Shown here: in pieces, positions 44,246-53,152 of the stretch | How positions within the stretch are numbered: position 1 is the first letter of the stretch | How the letters are laid out: each line of letters begins with the position of its first letter | From: Tectiglobus sp965247245 | GTDB lineage: Bacteria > Pseudomonadota > Alphaproteobacteria > Rhizobiales > Hyphomicrobiaceae | Assembly (NCBI GenBank): GCA_965247245.1 | Contig: CBDFGV010000003.1 | Coordinates: forward strand, 4,278,001-4,342,000 | Direction of reading: 5' to 3' | Length of the DNA stretch: 64,000 bases | Position numbers and translations under genes: made by a program | Notes under the pieces: generated by a model | Seen by the model: the letters and a program-made list of their open reading frames with translations, nothing else | Told to the model about the DNA's origin: nothing | Databases searched by the model: none

Positions 44246-45148
44246 ATGAGTACTCACGTCAGCCAAATAGCAACCTCTCGACTCAGTATCGAAGTCGAAA
44301 CATCGGGCCCGCGTGACGGTTTTCCCGTTATGCTGCTGCATGGCTGGCCGGACGGTCTGCGGTGCTGGGATCTCGTTCTGCCGGAACTACACAGCGGCGG
44401 TTTGCGAACCATCGTACCAAGCCTGCGCGGCTACGGCGGAACACGCTTTCTCCGTGCCGATACGCCGAGAAGTGGCCAGGTCGTTGCGTTGGCACGCGAT
44501 GCGCTGGAGTTGGCGGATGCTCTGTCGCTCGAAAAATTCATGGTGGTCGGCCACGACTGGGGCGCTCGCGCCGTTTTCGATTTGAGCATCCTTGCGCCCG
44601 ACCGATTATCATCTGCGGTTGCCCTGTCGTTGGGCTGGAAAACGCCCAACCACGTTCTGCCGCTCTCACCACAACAGGCACAGGCTTTCTGGTACCAATG
44701 GTATTTTGCAACGCGCCACGGCGAAATCGCCTTTCGTGAAGGCTCAGACGATTTCTGCAAGCACCTTTGGCAGACCTGGTCACCAGCCGGTTGGTTCAGC
44801 GAAGATCAATGGCAGGCGGCGTCAGGCGCATGGTCTAACCCGGATTGGCATGATGTTGTGCTTCATTTCTATCGCGGCAGGTGGCGGCCCTATCAGCCCG
44901 ATGCGGACTACGAGAGTGACGAGACCACTGTCCGCCGCGCAAAGACCATCCCGGTCCCAACGCGGATCATTTACGGCGCTGCGGATACCTGCTGCCTTGC
45001 GGAAATATCGGAAAGCTGCGATCCGTTTTTCCCCGAGGGCTATAGTTATGATGTCTTGCCGGGCGTTGGCCACTTTCCTCAATACGAGCGTGCCGATGCC
45101 GTGGCGAACCTGATCAACGATTGGCACCAACGCCACGCCAACGCATAG
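44246..45148 (+). CDS. Alpha/beta hydrolase (epoxide-hydrolase-like) inserted between infB and rbfA
   Basis: A 300-residue alpha/beta hydrolase of the haloalkane dehalogenase / epoxide hydrolase type. The oxyanion motif is LLHGWPDGLRCWD. The nucleophile elbow GHDWGA has Asp rather than Ser, which is the hallmark of epoxide hydrolases and dehalogenases. The catalytic His is in PGVGHFPQYERAD near the C-terminus, and a cap domain lies between. There is no signal peptide. It sits in an otherwise conserved translation operon, 148 nt after infB and 59 nt before rbfA, in the same direction. The substrate is unknown. Its codon use does not look foreign. Confidence 0.85.
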   Translation: MSTHVSQIATSRLSIEVETSGPRDGFPVMLLHGWPDGLRCWDLVLPELHSGGLRTIVPSLRGYGGTRFLRADTPRSGQVVALARDALELADALSLEKFMVVGHDWGARAVFDLSILAPDRLSSAVALSLGWKTPNHVLPLSPQQAQAFWYQWYFATRHGEIAFREGSDDFCKHLWQTWSPAGWFSEDQWQAASGAWSNPDWHDVVLHFYRGRWRPYQPDADYESDETTVRRAKTIPVPTRIIYGAADTCCLAEISESCDPFFPEGYSYDVLPGVGHFPQYERADAVANLINDWHQRHANA

Positions 45149-45207
45149 TTTCTGGATGAATCTAAAACGATCGAAAGATCGAACAACTAACTGAAAGGCT
45201 TGTCGCC

Positions 45208-45600
45208 ATGGCGGCTCGATCAGCTCAAAAAGCCCCGTCACAACGCCAACTCCGCGTCGGTGAGTTGGTGCGCCACAAACTCTCCGAGATGCTCACCCGC
45301 GGAGAAATCCACGACGAAGAACTGGCGGCTCATTTCATTACGATCCCGGAAGTCCGTATGAGCCCGGATCTCAAGATCGCCACGGCCTTCGTAATGCCTC
45401 TCGGTGGTGGTGAAATGGACGGCGTAATCACGGCACTGAACCGGAACCGAAAGTTCATCCGCGGCGAAGTTGCCAGAGCAGTGGCGCTCAAGTTTGCTCC
45501 GGATGTGCGGTTTCGACCGGATGACTCGTTTGACGAAGCCAGACGAATTGACGAAATCCTTGAAAGTGATCGCGTGCGCCAGGACACGCGCAAAGACTAA
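45208..45600 (+). CDS. rbfA: Ribosome-binding factor A
   Basis: RbfA assists late 16S rRNA processing and cold adaptation. The 130-residue protein has the KH-like RbfA fold: QRQLRVGELVRHKLSEML at the N-terminus, then IPEVRMSPDLKIATAFVMPLGG. The closing helix is LKFAPDVRFRPDDSFDEARRIDEIL. Length is normal. It precedes truB by 54 nt, in the standard order, although an alpha/beta hydrolase gene now separates it from infB. Confidence 0.95.
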   Translation: MAARSAQKAPSQRQLRVGELVRHKLSEMLTRGEIHDEELAAHFITIPEVRMSPDLKIATAFVMPLGGGEMDGVITALNRNRKFIRGEVARAVALKFAPDVRFRPDDSFDEARRIDEILESDRVRQDTRKD

Positions 45601-45654
45601 CGGATAGCGTTGCGGCCGACCTCACATCGGCTCGCGTCAGAGAAGAGCAAGCAG

Positions 45655-46578
45655 ATGGCACGCAAAAAAAAGGGGCGCCCGGTGCACGGCTGGCTGGTCC
45701 TGGACAAGCCTCTGAACATGACGTCGACATCAGCCGTTGCACGCACCAAGCGCCTGTTGTCGGCGCAAAAGGCGGGGCACGCCGGAACGCTCGACCCACT
45801 GGCGACAGGCATTCTGCCGCTGGCCTTCGGTGAGGCGACCAAGACCGTATCCTATGCCATGGATGGCGAGAAAGCCTACCGCTTCACGGTTCGCTGGGGT
45901 GCTGAGACCGAGACCGATGATGCCGAAGGTCAAGTCGTCCGGGAAAGCGATAGCCGGCCCAGCCGAGACGAGATCGAAGCCTGCCTCGACAAATTCCGGG
46001 GAACAATAGAGCAGGTGCCGCCGAAATTCTCCGCGATCAAGCTGGATGGCAACCGCGCCTACGATCTGGCGCGGGACGGCGAGGCGGTCGAGCTGCAATC
46101 GCGGGAAGTCGAGATCAAGCAGCTGGAGTTGCTTGACGTCGAAGACGAGTCGACCGCTGTATTCACCGCGACGTGCGGCAAAGGAACGTACGTCCGGGCC
46201 TTGGCACGCGATTTTGGTCGCGAGCTCGGCTGTTTCGGCCATGTCATTGCGCTACGCCGAACTCGCGTTGGGCCGTTCGACGAAGACTCGGCCTGGTCGA
46301 TCGAGAAGCTGGAACAGGAAATCGAAGGCCTGGAGACTGGCGCAGAGATCTCTCAGGTCTTGCTGCCCGTTCACGCGACACTGGCCGGATTGCCGCACTT
46401 TTCCCTAACAACCACAGATGCGTCGCGGTTATCGCAGGGACAAGGCGTGCTTATGCGCGGCCGAGATGCCCCCATTGCCACCGGTGCCGCCTATGCAACC
46501 TGCAAAGGCCGTCTGGTCGCACTTGTGGAGATCGCGCGGGGCGAGCTGCGCCCGACGCGCGTCTTCAATCTTGGCTAA
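45655..46578 (+). CDS. truB: tRNA pseudouridine-55 synthase TruB
   Basis: TruB makes pseudouridine 55 in the T-loop of tRNAs. The start at ATG 45655 (MARKKKGRPVHGWLVLDKP) is preferred over an in-frame one at 45610; this gives 307 residues. The catalytic Asp is in GHAGTLDPLATGILPLAFGEATK. KAYRFTVRWGAETETDDAEG and TCGKGTYVRALARDFG are the other signatures. It ends the infB-rbfA-truB stretch and is followed by a strong hairpin before rpsO. Confidence 0.96.
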   Translation: MARKKKGRPVHGWLVLDKPLNMTSTSAVARTKRLLSAQKAGHAGTLDPLATGILPLAFGEATKTVSYAMDGEKAYRFTVRWGAETETDDAEGQVVRESDSRPSRDEIEACLDKFRGTIEQVPPKFSAIKLDGNRAYDLARDGEAVELQSREVEIKQLELLDVEDESTAVFTATCGKGTYVRALARDFGRELGCFGHVIALRRTRVGPFDEDSAWSIEKLEQEIEGLETGAEISQVLLPVHATLAGLPHFSLTTTDASRLSQGQGVLMRGRDAPIATGAAYATCKGRLVALVEIARGELRPTRVFNLG

Positions 46579-46638
46579 GGCGAGCAATTGCAAGAATGGG
46601 CTCGCTTTTCGTGAAATTTCGTGTATACAGCGCCGATA

Positions 46639-46680
46639 GCGCGGATCTGGCCTTTGGTCAGTGATCCGCGCTTATCTTTT
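46639..46680 (+). terminator. Strong hairpin between truB and rpsO (terminator or rpsO leader structure)
   Basis: Perfect 9-bp outer stem GCGCGGATC (46639-46647) and GATCCGCGC (46663-46671), with an inner TGGCC/GGTCA stem, followed by TTATCTTTT. It lies 60 nt after truB and about 100 nt before rpsO. rpsO leaders are known to be structured and autoregulated by S15 in other bacteria; no homology to those is claimed. Confidence 0.65.
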
Positions 46681-46769
46681 GCAGCATGTGCTGGACGACA
46701 TCCCGGCAGGAGCTGCGACCAGGGGACTTGCCCCACAAATTGAATCTTTGATTGTGAAAGGAACTGCTG

Positions 46770-47039
46770 ATGTCGGTGACGGCTGAGCGTAAAGCCGAAC
46801 TTATTAAGGACAATGCCACGAAATCCGGCGATACCGGGTCTCCAGAGGTGCAGATCGCGATCCTGACAGAGCGGATCACCAATCTGACCGAGCATTTCAA
46901 GCAACACAAGAAGGACAACCACTCCCGTCGCGGCCTCCTAAAGATGGTCAGTTTGCGCCGGCAGTTGTTGGACTATGTGAAAGCAAAGGACGAAGCCCGC
47001 TATCAGGGTATCATCCAAAAACTGGGTATCCGCCGCTAA
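46770..47039 (+). CDS. rpsO: 30S ribosomal protein S15
   Basis: S15 is a primary 16S rRNA binder of the small subunit and also forms an intersubunit bridge. The 89-residue length is exact for the family, and the sequence carries the family motifs: GDTGSPEVQIAILTERITNLTEHF and HSRRGLLKMVSLRRQLLDYV. AAAGGA lies about 8 nt before the ATG. It is followed by pnp, the classical rpsO-pnp pair. Confidence 0.98.
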   Translation: MSVTAERKAELIKDNATKSGDTGSPEVQIAILTERITNLTEHFKQHKKDNHSRRGLLKMVSLRRQLLDYVKAKDEARYQGIIQKLGIRR

Positions 47040-47229
47040 CCCGGCCGATGCAGAGATGCCGTTCCTTGGCTCTCAATTCAGTTTACCAGACTTTCGCTGT
47101 AGGCATCGCGCTGCCGGCCATTGGGTCAGCGGCGCCAAATGCATTTGCGAATGACGAGCGGTATCGGGCCACGGGTCCGTGCTGCAAGGACGTACGACGA
47201 AGATAGAAACGAAAACGAAAGACGAAACG

Positions 47230-49419
47230 ATGTTTGATATTCACCGCGTGGAAATCGACTGGGGCGGCCGCAAGCTGAAGCTGGAAACCGGTCGTATGGC
47301 ACGCCAGGCCGATGCCGCCGTTTTTGCCCAGTATGGCGACACCAGTGTTCTCGCCACCGTCGTGGCCGCACGAAGCGTTCGCCCCGGCGTCGACTTCTTC
47401 CCACTGACAGTCAACTACCAGGAAAAGACATATGCCGCCGGTAAGATTCCAGGCGGCTTTTTCAAGCGTGAAGGGCGCCCGACCGAGAAGGAAACGTTGA
47501 CCTCTCGTTTGATTGACCGCCCGATCCGCCCACTATTTGTTGACGGCTTCAAGAACGAGACACAGGTCATTACGACTGTTCTCTCATTCGACAACGAAAA
47601 CGATCCCGACATTCTGGCCATGATCGCGGCCAGCGCTGCCCTGACGCTCTCCGGTCTGCCGTTCCTCGGCCCGATTGGCGCCGCACGCGTTGGGATGATC
47701 AACGGCGAGTACGTTCTCAACCCGCTACTTGACGAAATGGATCAGACCAAGCTCGACCTTGTCGTCGCTGGTACGCAGGACGCCGTCATGATGGTCGAGT
47801 CCGAAGCGCAGGAACTGCCCGAGTCAGATATGCTCGGCGCCGTTATGTTCGGTCACAAGCATTTCCAGCCGGTGATCGACGCGATCATCAAGCTGGCAGA
47901 AACGGCCGCCAAAGAGCCTTGGGATATTTCTCCTCCGGACAAGTCCAAATACGAAGGCAAGGCGAAGGAAATCGCTGAAGCTGACCTGCGCAAAGCTTTT
48001 GCAACCGCTGGCAAGCAGGAACGGCACGACATTGTCACCGAGGCCAAGAAGAAGGTCTTTGAGGCCCTTCAGCCGGAAGAAGACGATGGTTCGGAAGCTG
48101 TCCTCATCGGTGATGTTTTCAAGAGCCTCGAAGCGAACATTGTCCGCGGCGATATCCTGAGCACCGGCAAGCGTATCGACGGACGTGATCTCCAAACCGT
48201 CCGCCCGATTATCTCTGAGGTCCACGTGCTGCCGCGAACCCACGGTTCGGCGCTGTTCACCCGCGGTGAAACCCAGGCCCTGGTTGTTGCAACACTAGGA
48301 ACCGGTGATGACGAGCAGTTCATTGACGGTCTGGAAGGAACGCGGCGTGAGCGCTTCATGTTGCACTACAACTTTCCACCATTCTCGGTCGGTGAGACGG
48401 GCCGTATCGGTTCGCCAGGACGCCGCGAAATCGGTCACGGTAAGTTGGCATGGCGCGCCGTGCATCCTCTGATCCCGAACGCCGAAGAGTTCCCCTACAC
48501 AGTTCGTATCGTCTCGGAAATCAACGAATCCAACGGTTCATCGTCCATGGCGACGGTCTGTGGTGCCTCCCTGGCAATGATGGATGCCGGTATTCCGTTG
48601 AAGCGGCCGGTCGCTGGCATCGCCATGGGTCTGATCAAGGAAGGCGAAGAGTTCGCCGTCCTTTCAGACATCCTGGGTGATGAAGACCATCTCGGCGACA
48701 TGGACTTCAAGGTCGCCGGCACCGAGGTCGGAGTGACATCACTGCAGATGGACATCAAGATCACGGGCATCAACGAAGAGATCATGCGGGTTGCTCTGGA
48801 TCAGGCCAAGGACGGTCGCATGCATATCCTCGGCGAGATGGCCAAGGCACTTGGTGAAGCCCGCGATGATGTTGGTGATCACGCGCCGCGTATTGAAACC
48901 ATCAGCATTCCAACCGACAAGATCCGCGAAGTGATCGGCAGCGGCGGCTCCGTCATTCGCTCGATCGTTGAGGAAAGCGGTGCCAAGATCGATATCGAGG
49001 ACAATGGTACGGTCAAGATTGCCGGCACCAGCCGCGAGATCATCGATGCGGCTCTGACCCGGATCAAGGCGATCACCTCGGAGCCGGAGGTCGGCGAAAT
49101 CTACAAAGGCAAGGTCGTCAAGATCATGGACTTCGGCGCCTTTGTGAACTTCTTCGGACCGAAGGACGGTCTGGTGCACGTTTCCCAGTTGACCAACGAA
49201 GGCCGGCCGAACCATCCGAGCGAAATCGTCAAGGAAGGCCAGGAAGTCTTCGTCAAGCTGCTGGCTATTGAGGACCGCGGCAAGGTTCGCCTTTCGATGA
49301 AGGTGGTAAACCAGGAGACCGGTGAAGAAATTCCACGCGCCGAAGGCGAAGAAGAGGACGATGGTGGAGATCGCCGTGGCGGTCGTCCACCACGCCGTCG
49401 CCGCGAGCGCTCGGACTAA
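47230..49419 (+). CDS. pnp: Polynucleotide phosphorylase
   Basis: PNPase is the 3'-5' phosphorolytic exoribonuclease of the RNA degradosome. The start at ATG 47230 (MFDIHRVEIDWGG) is preferred over an upstream frame extension at 47179, giving 729 residues. Two RNase PH domains are separated by a helical domain. The second carries GSPGRREIGHGKLAWRAVHP and the phosphate-binding SNGSSSMATVCG region. The KH domain is DKIREVIGSGGSVIRSIVEES and the S1 domain is IYKGKVVKIMDFGAFVNFFG. A Gly/Arg-rich tail ends the protein. The terminator after it is excellent. Confidence 0.97.
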   Translation: MFDIHRVEIDWGGRKLKLETGRMARQADAAVFAQYGDTSVLATVVAARSVRPGVDFFPLTVNYQEKTYAAGKIPGGFFKREGRPTEKETLTSRLIDRPIRPLFVDGFKNETQVITTVLSFDNENDPDILAMIAASAALTLSGLPFLGPIGAARVGMINGEYVLNPLLDEMDQTKLDLVVAGTQDAVMMVESEAQELPESDMLGAVMFGHKHFQPVIDAIIKLAETAAKEPWDISPPDKSKYEGKAKEIAEADLRKAFATAGKQERHDIVTEAKKKVFEALQPEEDDGSEAVLIGDVFKSLEANIVRGDILSTGKRIDGRDLQTVRPIISEVHVLPRTHGSALFTRGETQALVVATLGTGDDEQFIDGLEGTRRERFMLHYNFPPFSVGETGRIGSPGRREIGHGKLAWRAVHPLIPNAEEFPYTVRIVSEINESNGSSSMATVCGASLAMMDAGIPLKRPVAGIAMGLIKEGEEFAVLSDILGDEDHLGDMDFKVAGTEVGVTSLQMDIKITGINEEIMRVALDQAKDGRMHILGEMAKALGEARDDVGDHAPRIETISIPTDKIREVIGSGGSVIRSIVEESGAKIDIEDNGTVKIAGTSREIIDAALTRIKAITSEPEVGEIYKGKVVKIMDFGAFVNFFGPKDGLVHVSQLTNEGRPNHPSEIVKEGQEVFVKLLAIEDRGKVRLSMKVVNQETGEEIPRAEGEEEDDGGDRRGGRPPRRRRERSD

Positions 49420-49450
49420 TCTGTCAGGGGCAATCACCGACTAGAAACGA

Positions 49451-49480
49451 AAACGGCGGGCTAGAGGCCCGCCGTTTTTG
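49451..49480. terminator. Bidirectional terminator between pnp and fabI
   Basis: Perfect 11-bp arms AAACGGCGGGC (49451-49461) and GCCCGCCGTTT (49467-49477), loop TAGAG, followed by a T-run on the plus strand. On the minus strand the mirrored sequence gives a T-rich tail as well, so it can serve both convergent genes. Confidence 0.9.
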
Positions 49481-49518
49481 TATCTGATGGGAGTTTTTTT
49501 CTGAGCCGGTTAAGCCGG

Positions 49519-50376
49519 TTACTCGGCCGCCTTGGTACCTGCCCGGGCGGCGGCTTCCAGTTCCTTGAGCTGCTCAAGGCTCGGCATTGAAACGGAGTTA
49601 TAGCCACAATCGACAAAGTGGACTTCGCCTGTCACGCCGCCGGAAAGTGGCGAGAGCAGGTAAAGTGCCGAGCCGCCGACTTCATCAAGTGTCGGTGTTC
49701 GCCCGAGCGGTGAGTGATCGCGCTGGTAGTTGAAAATATAGCGGGCGTCGGAAACACCGGAGCCGGCGAGCGTTCGCATTGGTCCTGGTGACAGTGCATT
49801 CACCCGGATGCCGTCGACGCCAAGGTCCGTCGCGAGATAACGCACCGAAGCTTCCAGCGCAGCCTTGGCGACACCCATAACGTTATAGGACGGAACCCAA
49901 CGTGTCGCGCCGCCATAGGTCAGTGCGATCATCGAACCACCGTTCGGCATCAGTGCTGCCGCACGCTTGGCGATCTCTGTAAATGAGAAGCACGAGATAA
50001 CCATCGTGTTAACGAAGTTATCGCGCGTCGTGTCTGCGTACCGGCCCTGCAGTTCGCGTCGGTCAGAGAAAGCAAGTGCGTGGACGACAAAGTCCAGCGA
50101 CCCCCAGTTGCTTTCAATTTCCGAGAATACGTTGTCGACGCTCTCAAGATCGCTGACATCGCAAGGTACAATGATTTTGGAGCCGACTGATTCAGCCAAT
50201 GGAATGGCACGACGGCCAAACGCATCGCCTTGATAGGTAAATGCCAGTTCCGCGCCCTGACCAGCAAGCACCCGGGCAATACCCCAGGCGATTGATCTGT
50301 CATTTGCCACGCCCATGACAAGCCCACGCTTGCCTGCCATGATCGGTCCGGGCTTTGCGACATCAATTTCTGTCAT
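49519..50376 (-). CDS. fabI: Enoyl-[acyl-carrier-protein] reductase (NADH) FabI
   Basis: FabI reduces enoyl-ACP in the last step of each fatty-acid elongation cycle. The frame opens at 50469; the ATG at 50376 (MTEIDVAKPGPIMAG) follows AGGGAAAAG and is preferred, giving 285 residues. The nucleotide-binding segment is GLVMGVANDRSIAWGIA. The catalytic Y-x6-K is in YNVMGVAKAALEASVRYLA, and NALSPGPMRTLAGSGVSD is typical of FabI. It lies downstream of fabB and fabA on the same strand. Confidence 0.94.
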   Translation of the reverse strand: MTEIDVAKPGPIMAGKRGLVMGVANDRSIAWGIARVLAGQGAELAFTYQGDAFGRRAIPLAESVGSKIIVPCDVSDLESVDNVFSEIESNWGSLDFVVHALAFSDRRELQGRYADTTRDNFVNTMVISCFSFTEIAKRAAALMPNGGSMIALTYGGATRWVPSYNVMGVAKAALEASVRYLATDLGVDGIRVNALSPGPMRTLAGSGVSDARYIFNYQRDHSPLGRTPTLDEVGGSALYLLSPLSGGVTGEVHFVDCGYNSVSMPSLEQLKELEAAARAGTKAAE

Positions 50377-50553
50377 TCGTCTTTTCCCTGAACGCCTTTG
50401 GGCTACCGGGCCCTCAGCCTCAAACCAGCCACATCCGCTCCTGTAGAGCCGCATTTTCGTACGTCCCAATGCTTTCCAATTCGCTGCACCTTGGGCCGCC
50501 AGTCATGCTGTATTAACGCTGCTCGCGCGAAATCGCGCGCGTCAGCTCACTCA

Positions 50554-51783
50554 TTAACTGTCCAGCCGGCGAAATACCAAAGTGGCATTGGTTCCGCCGA
50601 AACCGAAGCTATTCGACATGATACAGTTAAGCGGGACATCATCCTTGCGTTGCTGAACGACAGGGATGTCCTCGAACTCGGGGTCAAGATTGTCGATATT
50701 CGCGCTCTCGCAGATGAAGCCGTTATTCATCATCAGGAGCGAGAATATGGCTTCCTGCACGCCAATAGCGCCGAGTGAGTGACCCGTTAACGATTTCGTT
50801 GCGGATACAGCCGGAATGTCCTTCCCGAACACCTGCCTGAGGGCTTCAGCCTCTTTGACGTCACCAACCGGTGTCGCCGTCGCGTGAGGGTTAATGTAGT
50901 CGACTTTGCCGACACCCTTGCCGTCCATGCCCTGCATCGCCTGTTCCATGCAGCGCGCTGCACCTTCGCCGGAAGGGGCTACCATGTCGAAACCGTCGGA
51001 CGTCGCCCCGTAGCCGACTACCTCGCCGTAGATCTTGGCGCCGCGTGCCTTGGCGTGCTCAAGCTCTTCCAGAACAAGCACACCCGCTCCGCCGGCGATG
51101 ATGAAACCGTCCCGGTCACGATCGAACGCGCGGCTGGCTTTCGTCGGCTTATCATTGAAGTTCGACGACATGGCACCCATCGCATCGAACATTGACGACA
51201 GGGTCCAATCAAGCTCTTCGCAGCCACCTGCAAATATGATGTCCTGCTTGCCCCACTGGATCTGTTCGGCAGCATTGCCGATGCAATGCGCTGACGTCGA
51301 GCAGGCGGACGAAATCGAATAGTTGACGCCCTTGATTTCAAAGCTTGTCGCGAGGATCGCCGACGGGCCCGAGCACATCGCCTTCGGCACTTCGAACGGC
51401 CCCATGCGCTTCGGGCCTTTTTCAACAACAACACCGGCCGATCTTACAATCGCGGTTGTTGAAGGTCCGCCGGAACCCATGATGATCCCAGTGCGCTCAT
51501 TAATAACTTCGTTTTCCTCAAGGCCGGCATCACGGATGGCCTGATCCATCGCGATGTAATTCCAGGCCAGGCCTGCTTCCATGAAGCGCTTGGGCTTACG
51601 AGGAACGTGCTCTTTCCAGTCCAGCTTGGGCTCGCCGTGTACATGGCAACGGAAGCCAAGTTCTTCATAACGATCAGCGTGAACTAGACCGGATTTGCCT
51701 TCGCGTAACGACGCAATGACTTCTTGCGCGGAATTGCCAATACTTGAGACAATCCCCATGCCGGTGACGACAACGCGCCTCAT
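50554..51783 (-). CDS. fabB: 3-oxoacyl-[acyl-carrier-protein] synthase I FabB
   Basis: Condensing enzyme of unsaturated fatty-acid synthesis. The 409-residue protein begins MRRVVVTGMGIVSSIGN. The active-site Cys is in SSACSTSAHCIGNA, the first catalytic His is in NPHATATPVGD, and Lys/His are in TKSLTGHSLGA. NSFGFGGTNATLVFRR closes the family signature. It lies between fabA (108 nt upstream) and fabI, a standard fabA-fabB-fabI group. A CGCGCGA/TCGCGCG hairpin lies in the spacer before fabI. Confidence 0.96.
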   Translation of the reverse strand: MRRVVVTGMGIVSSIGNSAQEVIASLREGKSGLVHADRYEELGFRCHVHGEPKLDWKEHVPRKPKRFMEAGLAWNYIAMDQAIRDAGLEENEVINERTGIIMGSGGPSTTAIVRSAGVVVEKGPKRMGPFEVPKAMCSGPSAILATSFEIKGVNYSISSACSTSAHCIGNAAEQIQWGKQDIIFAGGCEELDWTLSSMFDAMGAMSSNFNDKPTKASRAFDRDRDGFIIAGGAGVLVLEELEHAKARGAKIYGEVVGYGATSDGFDMVAPSGEGAARCMEQAMQGMDGKGVGKVDYINPHATATPVGDVKEAEALRQVFGKDIPAVSATKSLTGHSLGAIGVQEAIFSLLMMNNGFICESANIDNLDPEFEDIPVVQQRKDDVPLNCIMSNSFGFGGTNATLVFRRLDS

Positions 51784-51891
51784 CTCATATCCTTTTGCTT
51801 TCGATCAACTGCGCTTGCACACAGCTCTCGCGGCCGACACCACGACGACGGTCTCTCCGGGAAATCGGACAGGCGAGCGAGCGCGGATGAT

Positions 51892-52431
51892 TTAGGCGTT
51901 ATTCTGCACTGTATCCGCAGCGTCGAACAGGCCAACTTTTAGGTCAGTGGCGGTGTAGATTGTCTCACCATCTGCGATGAGATGACCGTCCGCAATGCCC
52001 AGTTTGAGTTTTCGCAGAATTACGCGTTTGAGATCAACCACGTACTCGATGCGTTTCACGCTTGGCAGCACCATACCGGTGAATTTGACCTCACCAACGC
52101 CGAGCGCGCGACCACGGCCAGGCGCGCCCAGCCAGCCCAGAAAGAAGCCTGTCATCTGCCACAAAGCATCGAGGCCGAGGCAGCCCGGCATAACCGGATC
52201 GCCTTTGAAATGGCACGCGAAGAACCATTCGCACTGCGGGTTGTCTGCGACCTGCATTTCGGCAACCACCTGCCCTTTGCCGTGAGCCCCACCCGTCTCG
52301 CTGATGGAGGATATCTGCTCAAACATCAGCATCGGAGGTAGAGGAAGCTGGGCATTCCCGGGGCCAAACAGCTCGCCGCGAGCACAGGCCAGAATGTCTT
52401 CGTAATTATAACTCGAACGCCGCTCTGTCAT
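51892..52431 (-). CDS. fabA: 3-hydroxydecanoyl-[acyl-carrier-protein] dehydratase/isomerase FabA
   Basis: FabA dehydrates 3-hydroxydecanoyl-ACP and isomerises the trans-2 double bond to cis-3, the branch point to unsaturated fatty acids. This 179-residue hot-dog protein has the active-site His in FACHFKGDPVMPGCLGLDALW, with the catalytic Asp in the GLDALW portion. LPLPPMLMFEQISSI is the N-terminal family block. First gene of fabA-fabB-fabI and divergent from irr across 273 nt. This layout is diagnostic for Hyphomicrobiales. Confidence 0.96.
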   Translation of the reverse strand: MTERRSSYNYEDILACARGELFGPGNAQLPLPPMLMFEQISSISETGGAHGKGQVVAEMQVADNPQCEWFFACHFKGDPVMPGCLGLDALWQMTGFFLGWLGAPGRGRALGVGEVKFTGMVLPSVKRIEYVVDLKRVILRKLKLGIADGHLIADGETIYTATDLKVGLFDAADTVQNNA

Positions 52432-52704
52432 TTTGGTTATCTTATTCCCCCGTTGGTGCGGTCCGCTGCCCTCAGTCGCGCGAATTTCGGAACCGGAACC
52501 CTAGCACACTGACCGCAGGCCTTCAAAAGCCCAATGCACGTTAATGAGGCGGTTCAGAATGCGAGGTCAAGCTGAAACAATCGCCTCCTCGATCGCATGG
52601 TCTTGCTATGTTCCAGGCCCGCAGTATATAAATGGGGTTGATTGCGACAACCGTTGGACGCATGGAACCGAGAGAAGTGCGTCCTGCAAGGACCTTATCG
52701 GCGG

Positions 52705-53127
52705 ATGACACACCCATCGACTGAGCGACAAGCATGTACAATTGAGCTGCTGCGACAGGCCAATCTGCGCCCGACGCGGCAACGTATCACGCTGTCATTT
52801 TTGCTGTTTGGCAATGGTGACCGGCATGTGACGGCTGAAAATCTGCATGCTGAGGCAGTTGCCGCAGGTGAGAAGGTGTCTTTGGCCACAGTCTACAATA
52901 CGTTGCATCAGTTTCGCCAAGCCGGCCTGCTACGTGAATTGGCGATCGATGGTTCTAAGACTTACTTCGATACGAACACATCGAACCACAGCCACTTCTT
53001 CGATGAGCAACAGGCCAAACTGATCGACATCCCGGATGACTCAGTCAGGATCGAAGGGCTGCCGAAGCCGCCGCCTGGCATGAAAATCTCACACGTCGAC
53101 GTCGTCGTCCGCCTCGTGCGTGAGTAG
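52705..53127 (+). CDS. irr: Iron response regulator Irr (Fur family)
   Basis: Irr is the haem-responsive global iron regulator of Hyphomicrobiales. The ATG at 52705 (MTHPSTERQACTIELLRQ) is the chosen start, giving 140 residues. The Fur-type DNA-binding domain has LRPTRQRITLSFLLFGNGDRHVTAENLHAEA and SLATVYNTLHQFRQAGLLREL. The histidine-rich haem-binding spot reads NHSHFFDEQQ, that is H-x-H rather than three consecutive His. No GCPWHD-type haem regulatory motif is present near the N-terminus, as in most non-Bradyrhizobium Irr. It is divergent from fabA. Confidence 0.92.
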   Translation: MTHPSTERQACTIELLRQANLRPTRQRITLSFLLFGNGDRHVTAENLHAEAVAAGEKVSLATVYNTLHQFRQAGLLRELAIDGSKTYFDTNTSNHSHFFDEQQAKLIDIPDDSVRIEGLPKPPPGMKISHVDVVVRLVRE

Positions 53128-53152
53128 TGCTGCGGCCTCCCGCCTCTTACGA

